Source: Flavipsychrobacter sp. (GTDB lineage Bacteria; Bacteroidota; Bacteroidia; Chitinophagales; Chitinophagaceae). From it: a DNA stretch of 64,000 bases. The stretch spans positions 371,322 through 435,321 of the forward strand of contig JAFIGV010000015.1 in NCBI GenBank assembly GCA_017849575.1. The letters are read 5' to 3'. Position 1 is the stretch's first letter; each line of letters begins with the position of its first letter. A program made the translations under genes and the position numbers. Shown here piece after piece: positions 32,979-41,177 of this stretch. The notes beneath the pieces were generated by a model. That model saw nothing but the letters and a program-made list of their open reading frames with translations, was not told the DNA's origin and ran no database searches.

Positions 32979-34247
32979 ATGGAGTCGCACCTGCTGTGGT
33001 ATATTCTTGCCTGTATCTTACTCATTGGTTTTTTTGCCGGTACAGAGATTGCGTTTATCTCGGCCAATAAAATCAACATAGAACTTAAGAAGAAGCAGGG
33101 CACATTTTCCGGTCGTATTCTCGGGCGTTTCATGGACAACCCTGCCGAGTTTATCGGTACCAGTCTGGTAGGGGTCAATGTGGTCCTCGTTATTTATGGA
33201 TTGCTGATGACCCGTCTCACAGACCCTGTGCTGTCGGGGCTGCCCGCACCACTCAATTCAGAGTATGTTCATCTGGTGGTGGATACGTTTATTGCCACCG
33301 TAGTTATCCTACTGTTTGCCGAATTTCTGCCCAAGGCTATTTTTCGTTCTAAGGCAGAAGCGGTACTTTCTTTTTTTGCGTTACCGATGTGGTTGATGTA
33401 CAATCTGCTTTATCCGGTAGCGAAGGTTTTCGTTTCGATATCCGAGTTTATCCTGAAGTATCTGTTCAATGTGCGGATCAAAGAAAATCAGGCGGTTTTT
33501 AACCGTGTGGATCTCGAACACTTTGTGAAACAGAGTTTGCATGGCCACGAGGCAGAATCGAATGAAGTCAACACCGAGCTTTTTGAGAATGCCCTTTACC
33601 TTGTTAATGTAAAAGTGCGCAAATGCATGATTCCGCGAAACGAAGTGGTCGGTGTAGAACTGGCGACGAGCATAGCGGAAGTGAAAAAGAAATTCATAGA
33701 GACTCAGCTTTCCAAGATTATAGTTTATGAAGGAAATATAGATCATATTGTAGGCTACCTGCACCATCTCGATCTCAATCGCAGGCCCACTATGGTAAAG
33801 GAAATACTCCATACCATTACGCCAGTGCCCGAGGCCATGAGTGCAGTTGACCTGATGAACCGGTTTACAAAAGACCGTAAAAGCGTGGCCTGGGTTATTG
33901 ACGAGTTTGGCGGTACGGCGGGTATCGTTACCATGGAAGATGTGCTGGAAGAAATTTTTGGCGATATAAGAGATGAGTATGATGTTGAAGAGTATGTGGA
34001 AAAGCAAATCGCTGAAAATGAGTTCATTTTTTCCGGCCGCCTCGAGCTGGATTATCTGAATGAGAAATATGACTTTGATCTGCCGACCGATGAATCTGAA
34101 ACGCTTTCGGGCTACATCATTTCACGTCACGAGGCTATACCAAAGATCAGAGAAAGGATCATTATAGAGCGCTACGAATTTGAAATATTGCTCGTCAGTG
34201 AAACCCGTATTGAGACGGTGAAAATGAAAGTACTTCAGCCACTTTAA
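32979..34247 (+). CDS. CNNM/CBS-domain transporter-like protein (hemolysin family)
   Basis: A 422-residue membrane protein with the HlyC/CorC architecture: an N-terminal CNNM (DUF21) domain with four hydrophobic segments (residues 1-170, including FFAGTEIAFISANKINIELKK), a tandem CBS pair (about 195-335, with VRKCMIPRNEVVGVEL and SVAWVIDEFGGTAGIVTMED) and a C-terminal CorC/HlyC domain (about 345-420). Such proteins transport Mg2+/Co2+ or sense nucleotides. The ATG at 32979 replaces a longer in-frame start. In this phylum the gliding protein GldE has the same layout, but the gldD partner is absent here. Confidence 0.88.
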   Translation: MESHLLWYILACILLIGFFAGTEIAFISANKINIELKKKQGTFSGRILGRFMDNPAEFIGTSLVGVNVVLVIYGLLMTRLTDPVLSGLPAPLNSEYVHLVVDTFIATVVILLFAEFLPKAIFRSKAEAVLSFFALPMWLMYNLLYPVAKVFVSISEFILKYLFNVRIKENQAVFNRVDLEHFVKQSLHGHEAESNEVNTELFENALYLVNVKVRKCMIPRNEVVGVELATSIAEVKKKFIETQLSKIIVYEGNIDHIVGYLHHLDLNRRPTMVKEILHTITPVPEAMSAVDLMNRFTKDRKSVAWVIDEFGGTAGIVTMEDVLEEIFGDIRDEYDVEEYVEKQIAENEFIFSGRLELDYLNEKYDFDLPTDESETLSGYIISRHEAIPKIRERIIIERYEFEILLVSETRIETVKMKVLQPL

Positions 34248-34274
34248 TTATCTTCAACACAAAATAAACCGATT

Positions 34275-34802
34275 ATGGCAGTAACACGTCCGTTCAATTT
34301 GCACCAATGGATTGAAGAAAACCGGCATCTGCTGAAACCACCGGTGGGCAATCAAACCATTTATAAGAACACCGATGACTTCATCGTAATGGTAGTCGGC
34401 GGTCCCAACAGCCGAAAGGATTTTCACTATAACGAGAGCGAAGAACTTTTTTATCAGTTGGAAGGCGATGTGAGTGTCAAAATTCCCGAAGACGGAAAAA
34501 TAGTAGAGATACCGATTCGTCAGGGCGAAATTTTCCTGCTGCCTGCCAAGACACCGCACTCACCGCAGCGTGGGCCAAACACAGTGGGCCTTGTTATTGA
34601 AAAAGTTCGCGAAGGAAAGGAGATTGACGGTTTTTTGTGGTATTGCGAAAACTGTGGAGAGAAGCTATATGAAGAGTATTTTGAGCTGACAGATATCGTG
34701 CAGCAGTTGCCGCCCGTAATGGAGCGTTTCTACAAAGATGAAGATAAGCGCACCTGCAAACACTGTGGTACAGTAATGGAACCCCCGGCACCGGCCCGAT
34801 AG
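34275..34802 (+). CDS. 3-hydroxyanthranilate 3,4-dioxygenase
   Basis: A 175-residue cupin that opens the ring of 3-hydroxyanthranilate on the kynurenine route from tryptophan to quinolinate and NAD. The iron ligands fit the family: His and Glu in KDFHYNESEELFYQLEGD (about residues 51-57) and His in AKTPHSPQRG (about 95). The bacterial form carries a rubredoxin-like metal site, here WYCENCGEK (about 122-129) and RTCKHCGTVME (about 157-167). Length is normal. No other kynurenine gene is nearby, so the pathway must be scattered. It lies 27 bases after the CNNM/CBS gene. Confidence 0.95.
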   Translation: MAVTRPFNLHQWIEENRHLLKPPVGNQTIYKNTDDFIVMVVGGPNSRKDFHYNESEELFYQLEGDVSVKIPEDGKIVEIPIRQGEIFLLPAKTPHSPQRGPNTVGLVIEKVREGKEIDGFLWYCENCGEKLYEEYFELTDIVQQLPPVMERFYKDEDKRTCKHCGTVMEPPAPAR

Positions 34803-34833
34803 TTTTTATTTGTCCGGCCGTACCGTAAAGGTC

Positions 34834-34864
34834 TTGCGACTTGCAGGCTAAAAAATTACTTTTG
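34834..34864 (+). promoter_or_regulatory. Bacteroidota-type promoter for the His-rich protein gene
   Basis: TTG (34834-34836), 20 bases, TACTTTTG (34857-34864), 27 bases before the ATG at 34892. Confidence 0.65.
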
Positions 34865-34891
34865 CGCAACTATTTTTAAACAAATCAATTC

Positions 34892-35167
34892 ATGTCGCAC
34901 GAAACACATCATCACGCCGACGATAAAACGAAAACTTCTTCCACGGCAGCAGTCTGGTTCGTATTGGTTCTTGTAGCCTTGTTCATTGCTGCGGTGAACT
35001 TTGTCAATGTTATGGGACATCCCGAAGCTGAGGGTCATGGCGCCGGTCACGGCACAGAACACGAAACCTATCACGGACATGAGATGAACGAATCTACGCC
35101 TGCGGGTCACACTACCAACGATATGTCTGCTCCCGCAGCAGACAGTGCGCATACAGAGGGCCACTAA
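34892..35167 (+). CDS. histidine-rich single-span membrane protein, function unknown
   Basis: A 91-residue protein with an N-terminal His cluster (ETHHHADD), one strong transmembrane helix (about residues 21-42, VWFVLVLVALFIAAVNFVNVM) and a histidine- and acid-rich tail with about a dozen histidines (HGAGHGTEHETYHGHEMNES). The tail composition suggests metal binding (Zn, Cu or Ni) or pH sensing at the membrane surface. A full promoter match precedes it and the heptose epimerase gene follows 24 bases later. No family is recognised, and low-complexity composition makes homology unreliable. Confidence 0.7.
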   Translation: MSHETHHHADDKTKTSSTAAVWFVLVLVALFIAAVNFVNVMGHPEAEGHGAGHGTEHETYHGHEMNESTPAGHTTNDMSAPAADSAHTEGH

Positions 35168-35190
35168 CATAGGCCGGAATTAAAGAAAAC

Positions 35191-36171
35191 ATGGAAGCAA
35201 ACGATGTAATAGCCATTACCGGTGCCGCGGGATTTATCGGCAGCTATCTGGTGGGTTATCTCAACCGGCTGGGCTTCGAACGTCTCATACTCATCGACGA
35301 TTTTTCCAACGAGCGGAAGACTAAAAATCTTAAGGGTAAAAAGGCGCTGCATAAAATTCATAGAGAGCAGTTCTTTGACTGGGTAAAATCTCATCCGGGG
35401 TTGGTTCAGCACATGTTTCATCTTGGCGCAAGAACGGACACTACAGAGATGGATTATGAAGTGCACAAAAAGTGGAACCTGGACTACTCGAAGAAGATAT
35501 GGGAATACTGTGGGGCAGAAAATATTCCTCTGGTCTATGCTTCGTCTGCCGCCACGTATGGGGCCGGCGAACTGGGTTACGAAGATCGCCATGATCTTGT
35601 ACACAACTTACAGCCTTTAAATCCATACGGCCGGTCGAAAAACAACTTTGACATCTGGGCGTTGGAACAAAAATCACCTCCGCCATTTTGGGCTGCCGTA
35701 AAATTCTTTAATGTTTATGGTCCCAACGAATATCATAAAGACCGGATGGCCTCTGTGATATTTCACGCATATAATCAGATCAAGGATCAGGGATTTGTCA
35801 AGCTGTTTCGGTCGCATCGTCCTGATTATAAGGATGGAGAGCAGATGCGCGATTTTGTGTATGTGCACGATGTGGTGCAGATGTGCGTTTGGTTGATGCA
35901 ACAAGAGCCCGAAAGCGGTATATACAATGTAGGTTCCGGAGTGGCAAGATCATTTAACGATCTGGTAAAAGCGATTTTTTCTGCACTGAGTCTGGAACCG
36001 GATATCCGATATGTTGATACCCCCGAAGATATTCGTGACAAATACCAATACTACACCGAGGCCGATATGCAAAAAATCCGCACGGCCGGATATCCCAACA
36101 AATTTTATTCTCTTGAAGAGGGTGTAGCAGAATATGTGCGGGAATATTTGGCCAAGGCTGCTTATTTTTAA
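35191..36171 (+). CDS. hldD: ADP-L-glycero-D-manno-heptose 6-epimerase
   Basis: A 326-residue short-chain dehydrogenase-type epimerase that makes the heptose of the lipopolysaccharide inner core. The NAD(P)-binding GAAGFIGSYLVGYLN is near the N-terminus (about residues 10-24). The catalytic tyrosine and lysine are in NPYGRSKNNFD (YxxxK, about residue 150), with KFFNVYGPNEYHKDRMAS downstream. Length and the HldD-specific DDFSNERKTKNLK favour HldD over general UDP-sugar epimerases. The rest of the heptose pathway is not in the window. Confidence 0.9.
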   Translation: MEANDVIAITGAAGFIGSYLVGYLNRLGFERLILIDDFSNERKTKNLKGKKALHKIHREQFFDWVKSHPGLVQHMFHLGARTDTTEMDYEVHKKWNLDYSKKIWEYCGAENIPLVYASSAATYGAGELGYEDRHDLVHNLQPLNPYGRSKNNFDIWALEQKSPPPFWAAVKFFNVYGPNEYHKDRMASVIFHAYNQIKDQGFVKLFRSHRPDYKDGEQMRDFVYVHDVVQMCVWLMQQEPESGIYNVGSGVARSFNDLVKAIFSALSLEPDIRYVDTPEDIRDKYQYYTEADMQKIRTAGYPNKFYSLEEGVAEYVREYLAKAAYF

Positions 36172-36192
36172 GTGTACTAAAAACAGTTTTAT

Positions 36193-36660
36193 ATGAAGAT
36201 TATAATCCGAATGGCGGTTATAGCCCTGGCACTTTTCGTCGCTCATGTGCCCGCTCACGCTCAAAAGAAGGGCAAACCTTATGGTAAGACTTTCTCCGCG
36301 CAGAAAGCTATGGATGTGAAAGGTTTTCTATCCGCTATGCAGGGAAAGGAAACACTGGAAGATGTGGTGGTAATGGGTGAAATCGCGCAGGTATGTCAGG
36401 CTGAAGGCTGCTGGATGAAATTGAAAAACGCTGGAGGTGAGGATGTATTTGTCAAGTTCAAAGACCACTCCTTCGTTATTCCCAAAGATCTTGCGGGTCA
36501 TAAGGTATGGGTGAAAGGTACCGGCGTGAGCAAAGTGATTTCGGTGGATGAACAACGCCACTACCTGGAAGATGAGGGTGCTTCTGCCGACCAGATCGCC
36601 GCCGTTACCGAGCCGAAATCTGAGTTGCGTATAGATGCAACCGGCATCATTGTAGAATAG
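36193..36660 (+). CDS. DUF4920 exported protein
   Basis: A 155-residue exported protein with signal peptide ending near PAHAQ (residue 23). The mature part matches DUF4920, a small OB-like family of Bacteroidota: AEGCWMKLKNAGGEDVFVKF and KDLAGHKVWVKGTGVSKVIS. The CQAEGCWM pair of cysteines is typical and could bind metal or form a disulfide. The function is unknown. It is 21 bases after hldD. A strong bidirectional terminator (36678-36719) follows. Confidence 0.85.
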   Translation: MKIIIRMAVIALALFVAHVPAHAQKKGKPYGKTFSAQKAMDVKGFLSAMQGKETLEDVVVMGEIAQVCQAEGCWMKLKNAGGEDVFVKFKDHSFVIPKDLAGHKVWVKGTGVSKVISVDEQRHYLEDEGASADQIAAVTEPKSELRIDATGIIVE

Positions 36661-36677
36661 CTTTTAAGCAGGATAAA

Positions 36678-36719
36678 AAGCAAAAAAGTTGTAGCCGCCG
36701 CTGCAACTTTTTTGCTTTC
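36678..36719 (+). terminator. long intrinsic terminator after the DUF4920 gene
   Basis: A stem of about 19 bp (AAAGCAAAAAAGTTGTAGC with GCTGCAACTTTTTTGCTTT, one wobble) and a 4-base loop. Because both arms are flanked by A/T tracts it could work on both strands. Confidence 0.85.
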
Positions 36720-37213
36720 TACCAGATTGTTCCTTCCGGTAACACCTTCGTCGGTAACCGTTCCACCCGAACTTTTTTTCCGCTTAAAGAAACCTTTTCG
36801 ACAGCGTGGTTCATTAATTTCACCATAAGCCATTCCGGCAATGTGCCTGTTTGTCCAAAAGCAGGGCGTAGGCTTTTGAAGCTGAGTTATCTGTTTGCTC
36901 ATAAAAAGGTGCAAGCAATGGATCGCTACTCGCTACATAGTATTTTCAAAATCAACTATTTATGACCTCACAACATTCCGCGCTGTTCTTTATGTAGCTA
37001 TTCAAGACGTAAAAATGGGGCAGTTACGATTGCCGGTGCATAAAAAGCTGGCTATTAGCCTGAAACAAAATCAAACATTCCGTCGCTGTTTTATTCCGGT
37101 TTGTCTCTAAAATGTCGCCTTTCTTCTCCCTAATGTCGGTTCTGGTTGATTATCAGTTTGTTGAACTACCTATTATTGATAGCTTGGCATCAATATCCAT
37201 TCAAAACAGTTTT
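36720..37213. other. about 490 bases without a confident gene
   Basis: Between the terminator of the DUF4920 gene and the T9SS-substrate gene there are only short open frames (for example 36895-37110) with no family likeness or signal peptide. No repeat, tRNA or exact TAnnTTTG box was found. It may be degraded sequence or a long leader. Confidence 0.4.
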
Positions 37214-38053
37214 ATGAGGAAGAAACACATTACATTTTCTGCGGTGGCCATTTTAGGTTACCTTGTCTTTTCGTCTTATGCCTACGGGCCGGCCAGCGTT
37301 AATCCTAATGCAAACTATACCGGATCGCCCGGTTCGCTGGGCACATGCTCCAGTTGCCATTCGGGATCAAGCACTTCTACAACGGCTGTATTCTCGCTGA
37401 TTGACAAGTCCAATAATCAGCCTGTGACGAACAACACCTATGTGCCCGGGCATCTGTATACGGTAACGCTCAAGGGCGCCAACTCGGGTACGCTGACCAA
37501 GTTTGGATTTCAGGCGGTAGCTTACACCAGCACCAATGCACAGGCAGGGGTATTTACGCTCACTGGCTCTAACATGCAGTTGAGCAGCCTCACTAATGGT
37601 CGTAAAATCGTGGAGATGAGCAGTATGCTCACCGGCAGCGCATCCTCCAATCTGGCTGTAAACTTCGACTGGACCGCTCCTGCGGCGGGTACGGGAAAAA
37701 TAACCTTTTATGGCGTGGTAAATGCTGTTAACGGCAATAACAGCGACAATGGCGATCGGTGCAGCCCCAGTACATCTCTGGTCTTGGATGAGGGCACCCT
37801 CGGTATTGAAGATGCAAGAAACATTGTTGCCAAAGCCTGGCCCAATCCTGTAAATAACGTCCTGCATCTGCAATTGGAAAAGCAGGGCAGCGGCATGATC
37901 CGGGTGACCAATGCGACCGGCACCACGATCATGCAACAAAGCTATCAGGATAAAGCTATAGAAATATCATCGGGTGACTGGGCCAGTGGCATCTACCTTA
38001 TCTCCATAGAAGATGGCAACAGCAGGCAGGTATTGCCCATCGTAAAACAATAA
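37214..38053 (+). CDS. T9SS-sorted surface protein with CXXCH haem motif (choice-of-anchor V type)
   Basis: A 279-residue exported protein. The signal peptide (MRKKHITFSAVAILGYLVFS..., ending near SSYAYG) is followed by GTCSSCHSG (about residue 45), a CXXCH c-type haem motif. A beta-sandwich resembling the Reeler/choice-of-anchor V domain spans about 55-190 (AVFSLIDKSNNQPV, YTVTLKGANSGTL, TFYGVVNAVNGN). The final 75 residues (AKAWPNPVNNVLHLQL ... GIYLISIEDG) are a type A T9SS sorting domain, so it is exported through the type IX system to the cell surface. The ATG at 37214 gives the signal peptide; the upstream frame is not used. Confidence 0.88.
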   Translation: MRKKHITFSAVAILGYLVFSSYAYGPASVNPNANYTGSPGSLGTCSSCHSGSSTSTTAVFSLIDKSNNQPVTNNTYVPGHLYTVTLKGANSGTLTKFGFQAVAYTSTNAQAGVFTLTGSNMQLSSLTNGRKIVEMSSMLTGSASSNLAVNFDWTAPAAGTGKITFYGVVNAVNGNNSDNGDRCSPSTSLVLDEGTLGIEDARNIVAKAWPNPVNNVLHLQLEKQGSGMIRVTNATGTTIMQQSYQDKAIEISSGDWASGIYLISIEDGNSRQVLPIVKQ

Positions 38054-38073
38054 TTGAGTATTGGATAATGTGC

Positions 38074-38101
38074 GGCCGGCTTTTTTAAGTCGGCCTTTTT
38101 T
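38074..38101 (+). terminator. intrinsic terminator after the T9SS-sorted protein gene
   Basis: GGCCG (38074-38078) pairs with CGGCC (38091-38095) and a T-run follows to 38101, overlapping the stop codon of the convergent SRPBCC gene. Confidence 0.7.
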
Positions 38102-38636
38102 AGTCTTCAGCAGCCCTTTCCTGTCCTGCTTCGGCGGTCACCCATTCCGTCGCTGATGCGGCTGATAAATCGTCCTGCTCCTGCGGACGGTTTTCGCCAC
38201 GTTCCAGAATGGATTTTGCTCTATGCATGGCTGACCGCAGTTTTATGGTAAACAGAAGATTGTACCAGGGAAGAAGTAAACCCATCAGGGGTTTGCGTTT
38301 CATAACGTAGGTTACCGTTTCTGTCCAGAGTGTGGTGCCGCTCCGCTCTTCAAAAGAACTCGTTCCGCTACCGGTTTGAATGATGCGCGACTCAGATTTT
38401 CGGATCGTCAGCGTCGCCTTATTGGGCCGGTTTTCCATTTGGTACTCCAGCGTGATATTACTGTCGTTTTTGAAAACCAGTTTTACCTGAGTGGGATTTT
38501 TCTGAACGATGTCAACCGCTTTCACCGAGCGGTCCCACTCCGGCCTGTTAGAAAAATTCTGGGTATAGTCCCACACATCTTCTTTGTTTCGGTCAATAAC
38601 AATTCGTTGACGGATCTTTACGAAATGAACATCCAT
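38100..38636 (-). CDS. SRPBCC-family protein
   Basis: A 178-residue protein with the START/Bet v1-like lipid-binding fold: RIVIDRNKEDVWDYTQNFSN at the N-terminus (the classic first strand and helix), WDRSVKAVDIVQKNP, ESRIIQTGSGTSSFEERSG and TVTYVMKRKPLMGLLLPWY. There is no enzyme motif. Members bind hydrophobic ligands or serve as cyclase-like proteins. The C-terminal tail (about 150-178) is acidic and unusual. It is convergent with the T9SS-substrate gene. Confidence 0.8.
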   Translation of the reverse strand: MDVHFVKIRQRIVIDRNKEDVWDYTQNFSNRPEWDRSVKAVDIVQKNPTQVKLVFKNDSNITLEYQMENRPNKATLTIRKSESRIIQTGSGTSSFEERSGTTLWTETVTYVMKRKPLMGLLLPWYNLLFTIKLRSAMHRAKSILERGENRPQEQDDLSAASATEWVTAEAGQERAAED

Positions 38637-38834
38637 TGCGGGGTCAGATTATTCTATTGTGCACAAGTTGCGCGTGAAGATAGAAAGATTTTTGTCGCCG
38701 GTTAACAGCACCTTGTTAATCTATTTTTAAGTGATGGGTATAATCGTCTGTGTTTCCGTGTCCTAACGTGTGGGAAGGTCTGTATTGTGTTTCTTCTCGG
38801 CTAACTGTTAACTTGCACGGACAATATTCGCTAT

Positions 38835-39767
38835 ATGCATTTGCTGGAATTGAAAAACATTCGAAAATATTTTGCCACCCAGAAAGCGGTTGACGACATC
38901 AGCTTTTCCATTGAGAAGGGTAGCATTTTCGGATTGCTGGGTCCCAATGGGGCAGGGAAGACTACGCTGCTTCGCATCATTACCGGTATCTTTTTTGAAG
39001 ACAGCGGCGAGGTGCTTTTCGAGGGCCGAAAATTTGATGCCGCCAAAGATGTTTCCCTGATTGGATACATGCCCGAAGAAAAAGGGCTGTACAAGAAAAT
39101 GAAGGTGGGGGAGCAGGCTTTGTACTTTGCTCAGCTCAAAGGACTGAGCCGCACCAGGGCTACAGAACGTGTGCGGTACTGGTTTAATAAACTGGAGATG
39201 AACACCTGGTGGAATAAGAAGGTAGAGGACCTGAGCAAGGGTATGCATCAGAAGCTGCAGTTCATCATCACGGTCTTGCACGAACCCCGGCTTATCATAC
39301 TCGATGAGCCTTTTAGCGGATTAGACCCCGTCAATGCCAATGTGATAAAAGATGAGATTTTCCGGCTGGCGAAAGAGGGAAGCACCATTATATTTTCGAC
39401 CCACCGTATGGAGCAGGTAGAAGAGATTTGCGACCATATCGTATTGGTGAACAAAGGAAAAAAGCTGCTCGACGGCACCGTGCAAGGGGTAAAACAGGAT
39501 TTTAAGGAAAACGTGTACAGCCTCGAACTTGGCGATACCGGGCCTTTGCAATCGCACACTGATGTGTATGACCTCGTAGGGCAAAAGAACGGAAAATTTC
39601 ATGTGAGGATCAAAGGCGGACACAGTGCTAACGAACTACTGCAACTGTTGCTCAATCAGGGCATAAGCGTTCATTCGTTTAATGAATTGCTGCCTTCGCT
39701 CAATGATATTTTCATCCGTCTGGTAGAAACCACACCTGCATCGCGGCAGTTTGAACAGGTACAATAG
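38835..39767 (+). CDS. ABC transporter ATP-binding protein (NatA-like)
   Basis: A 310-residue ATPase of the ABC-2/NatA group. Walker A is LLGPNGAGKTTLLRI (about residues 35-49), the signature is LSKGMHQKLQFI (about 134), a variant of the usual LSKGMQQK, and Walker B is LIILDEPFSGLDPVN (about 153), followed by the switch histidine in IIFSTHRMEQ. A C-terminal extension (about 215-310) is typical for this group. The permease gene follows 32 bases later, so the two form an exporter for an unknown substrate, perhaps sodium or a lipid. Confidence 0.93.
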   Translation: MHLLELKNIRKYFATQKAVDDISFSIEKGSIFGLLGPNGAGKTTLLRIITGIFFEDSGEVLFEGRKFDAAKDVSLIGYMPEEKGLYKKMKVGEQALYFAQLKGLSRTRATERVRYWFNKLEMNTWWNKKVEDLSKGMHQKLQFIITVLHEPRLIILDEPFSGLDPVNANVIKDEIFRLAKEGSTIIFSTHRMEQVEEICDHIVLVNKGKKLLDGTVQGVKQDFKENVYSLELGDTGPLQSHTDVYDLVGQKNGKFHVRIKGGHSANELLQLLLNQGISVHSFNELLPSLNDIFIRLVETTPASRQFEQVQ

Positions 39768-39799
39768 ACTTTACACTTCAGGCATTCCAAACCAATTTT

Positions 39800-41104
39800 A
39801 TGAACAAGATATTTCTCATTATACGGCGTGAATACACCACACGCATACGCAATAAGACTTTCATTCTCTCCACCATCCTTACGCCACTGTTCTTCATTGG
39901 CCTGATTGGTGCCACTACCTACTTCTCCCAACAAAACGGCGAAGAGCTTAGCATCGGTGTGTATGACGAAAGCGGGATTTTTGTCAGCCAGCTAAAAAGC
40001 ACAGAAAACATCAAATACACCACGGTGCCCGCTGCAGTCTATGACTCCATTGTGGCCAAAAAGCCTGTCGATGATTTCAATGGTGTACTGCACATCCCCC
40101 AGATCAATGTAGATGATCCTCAGGGTGTGGAATATATTTCAGAGAAGCAATTGGGCATTTTTTCACAGGCACAGGTTGACGATGACCTCAATGATGCCCT
40201 TGAGAAGGAACGCATGGTGCGCGCCAATATTGATACCGCAAGGCTTGCAGCAATTCGCAATAATGAGATTTCGATTCGCCAGCGCCTTATTGGGGAAGAT
40301 GATGATGCTGAAGCCAATGCCGGTATTTCCTCCGCAATCGGCTATGTTTCCGGCTTGCTTATCTACATGCTTATGTTCATCTACGGCACCATGGTGATGC
40401 GAGGTATTATGGAGGAAAAGGTAAGCAGGGTAGCCGAGGTGATGGTCTCCTCAGTAAAGCCATTTCAGTTGATGATGGGGAAGATCATTGGTATTGGTGC
40501 GGTAGGACTTACCCAGTTTTTGATATGGATCGCCCTGTTTGTTTTGGGCACTACGCTTTTCGGTTCTGCCATGGCCGGTCATGAAGCGCACCAGATTGCA
40601 CAATCTCAATCTCCCGAAAAGGCTATGGTGATAGCCGGTATCATGAAGCATGTTACCACGCAGATCAATATACCCATGCTCATCGGCGCTTTTCTGTTTT
40701 ATTTTGTCTTTGGATACCTGTTCTATGCTTCGCTTTTTGCGGCTGTGGGCAGCGCCGTAAACGAAGATCCTCAGGATGCGCAATCCATGATGCTGCCCAT
40801 CACAATACCCATCATTTTTTCCATCATCGTCATGACTCGGGTTATCGGCGATCCTACAGGTTCGCTGGCCGTATGGTGCAGTATTATTCCCTTTACGTCA
40901 CCCATTATCATGATGGCGCGATTACCCTTTGGTTTTCCGGGCACCGTAGCGGGCTGGGAACTTGCTTTGTCGGTGATCAGTATGATCGGTGGCTTTTTGT
41001 TTACTACCTGGCTTAGCGCAAAGATCTACCGTACGGGCATTTTGATGTATGGAAAGAAAGCAGGTTGGAAAGATATGATGCAGTGGGTATTCCGAAAGTC
41101 TTAA
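39800..41104 (+). CDS. ABC-2 type permease (NatB-like)
   Basis: A 434-residue membrane protein with one N-terminal helix (residues 22-43), a large extracytoplasmic domain (about 45-175) and then a block of five or six transmembrane segments (about 180-420). This is the ABC2_membrane_3 layout of NatB-like exporters. The hallmark MRGIMEEKVSRVAEVMVSSV region is present around residue 198. It is the partner of the ATPase at 38835. An intrinsic terminator (41126-41157) ends the unit. Confidence 0.92.
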   Translation: MNKIFLIIRREYTTRIRNKTFILSTILTPLFFIGLIGATTYFSQQNGEELSIGVYDESGIFVSQLKSTENIKYTTVPAAVYDSIVAKKPVDDFNGVLHIPQINVDDPQGVEYISEKQLGIFSQAQVDDDLNDALEKERMVRANIDTARLAAIRNNEISIRQRLIGEDDDAEANAGISSAIGYVSGLLIYMLMFIYGTMVMRGIMEEKVSRVAEVMVSSVKPFQLMMGKIIGIGAVGLTQFLIWIALFVLGTTLFGSAMAGHEAHQIAQSQSPEKAMVIAGIMKHVTTQINIPMLIGAFLFYFVFGYLFYASLFAAVGSAVNEDPQDAQSMMLPITIPIIFSIIVMTRVIGDPTGSLAVWCSIIPFTSPIIMMARLPFGFPGTVAGWELALSVISMIGGFLFTTWLSAKIYRTGILMYGKKAGWKDMMQWVFRKS

Positions 41105-41125
41105 TAGGCTTTTGCGAAAGAAAGT

Positions 41126-41157
41126 GCCGCTCTTGTTGTTCCGGGAGCGGCTTTTTT
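41126..41157 (+). terminator. intrinsic terminator of the NatAB-like operon
   Basis: GCCGCTC (41126-41132) pairs with GAGCGGC (41145-41151), then six T residues, about 20 bases after the permease stop. Confidence 0.9.
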
Positions 41158-41177
41158 ATCGGTTTGTAAGGAGCCGA

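Noticed and set aside
32979..34247. CNNM/CBS protein called GldE
   Set aside because: The architecture is the same, but gldD, the usual neighbour, is absent and no GldE-specific feature was found, so only the general family is claimed.
36561..36914. Minus-strand open frame of 117 residues
   Set aside because: It includes the strong terminator stem and is antisense to the end of the DUF4920 gene. It has no domain, signal peptide or typical composition.
36895..37110. Plus-strand open frame of 71 residues in the gap before the T9SS cargo gene
   Set aside because: No family likeness, no plausible start signal, and composition like non-coding sequence.
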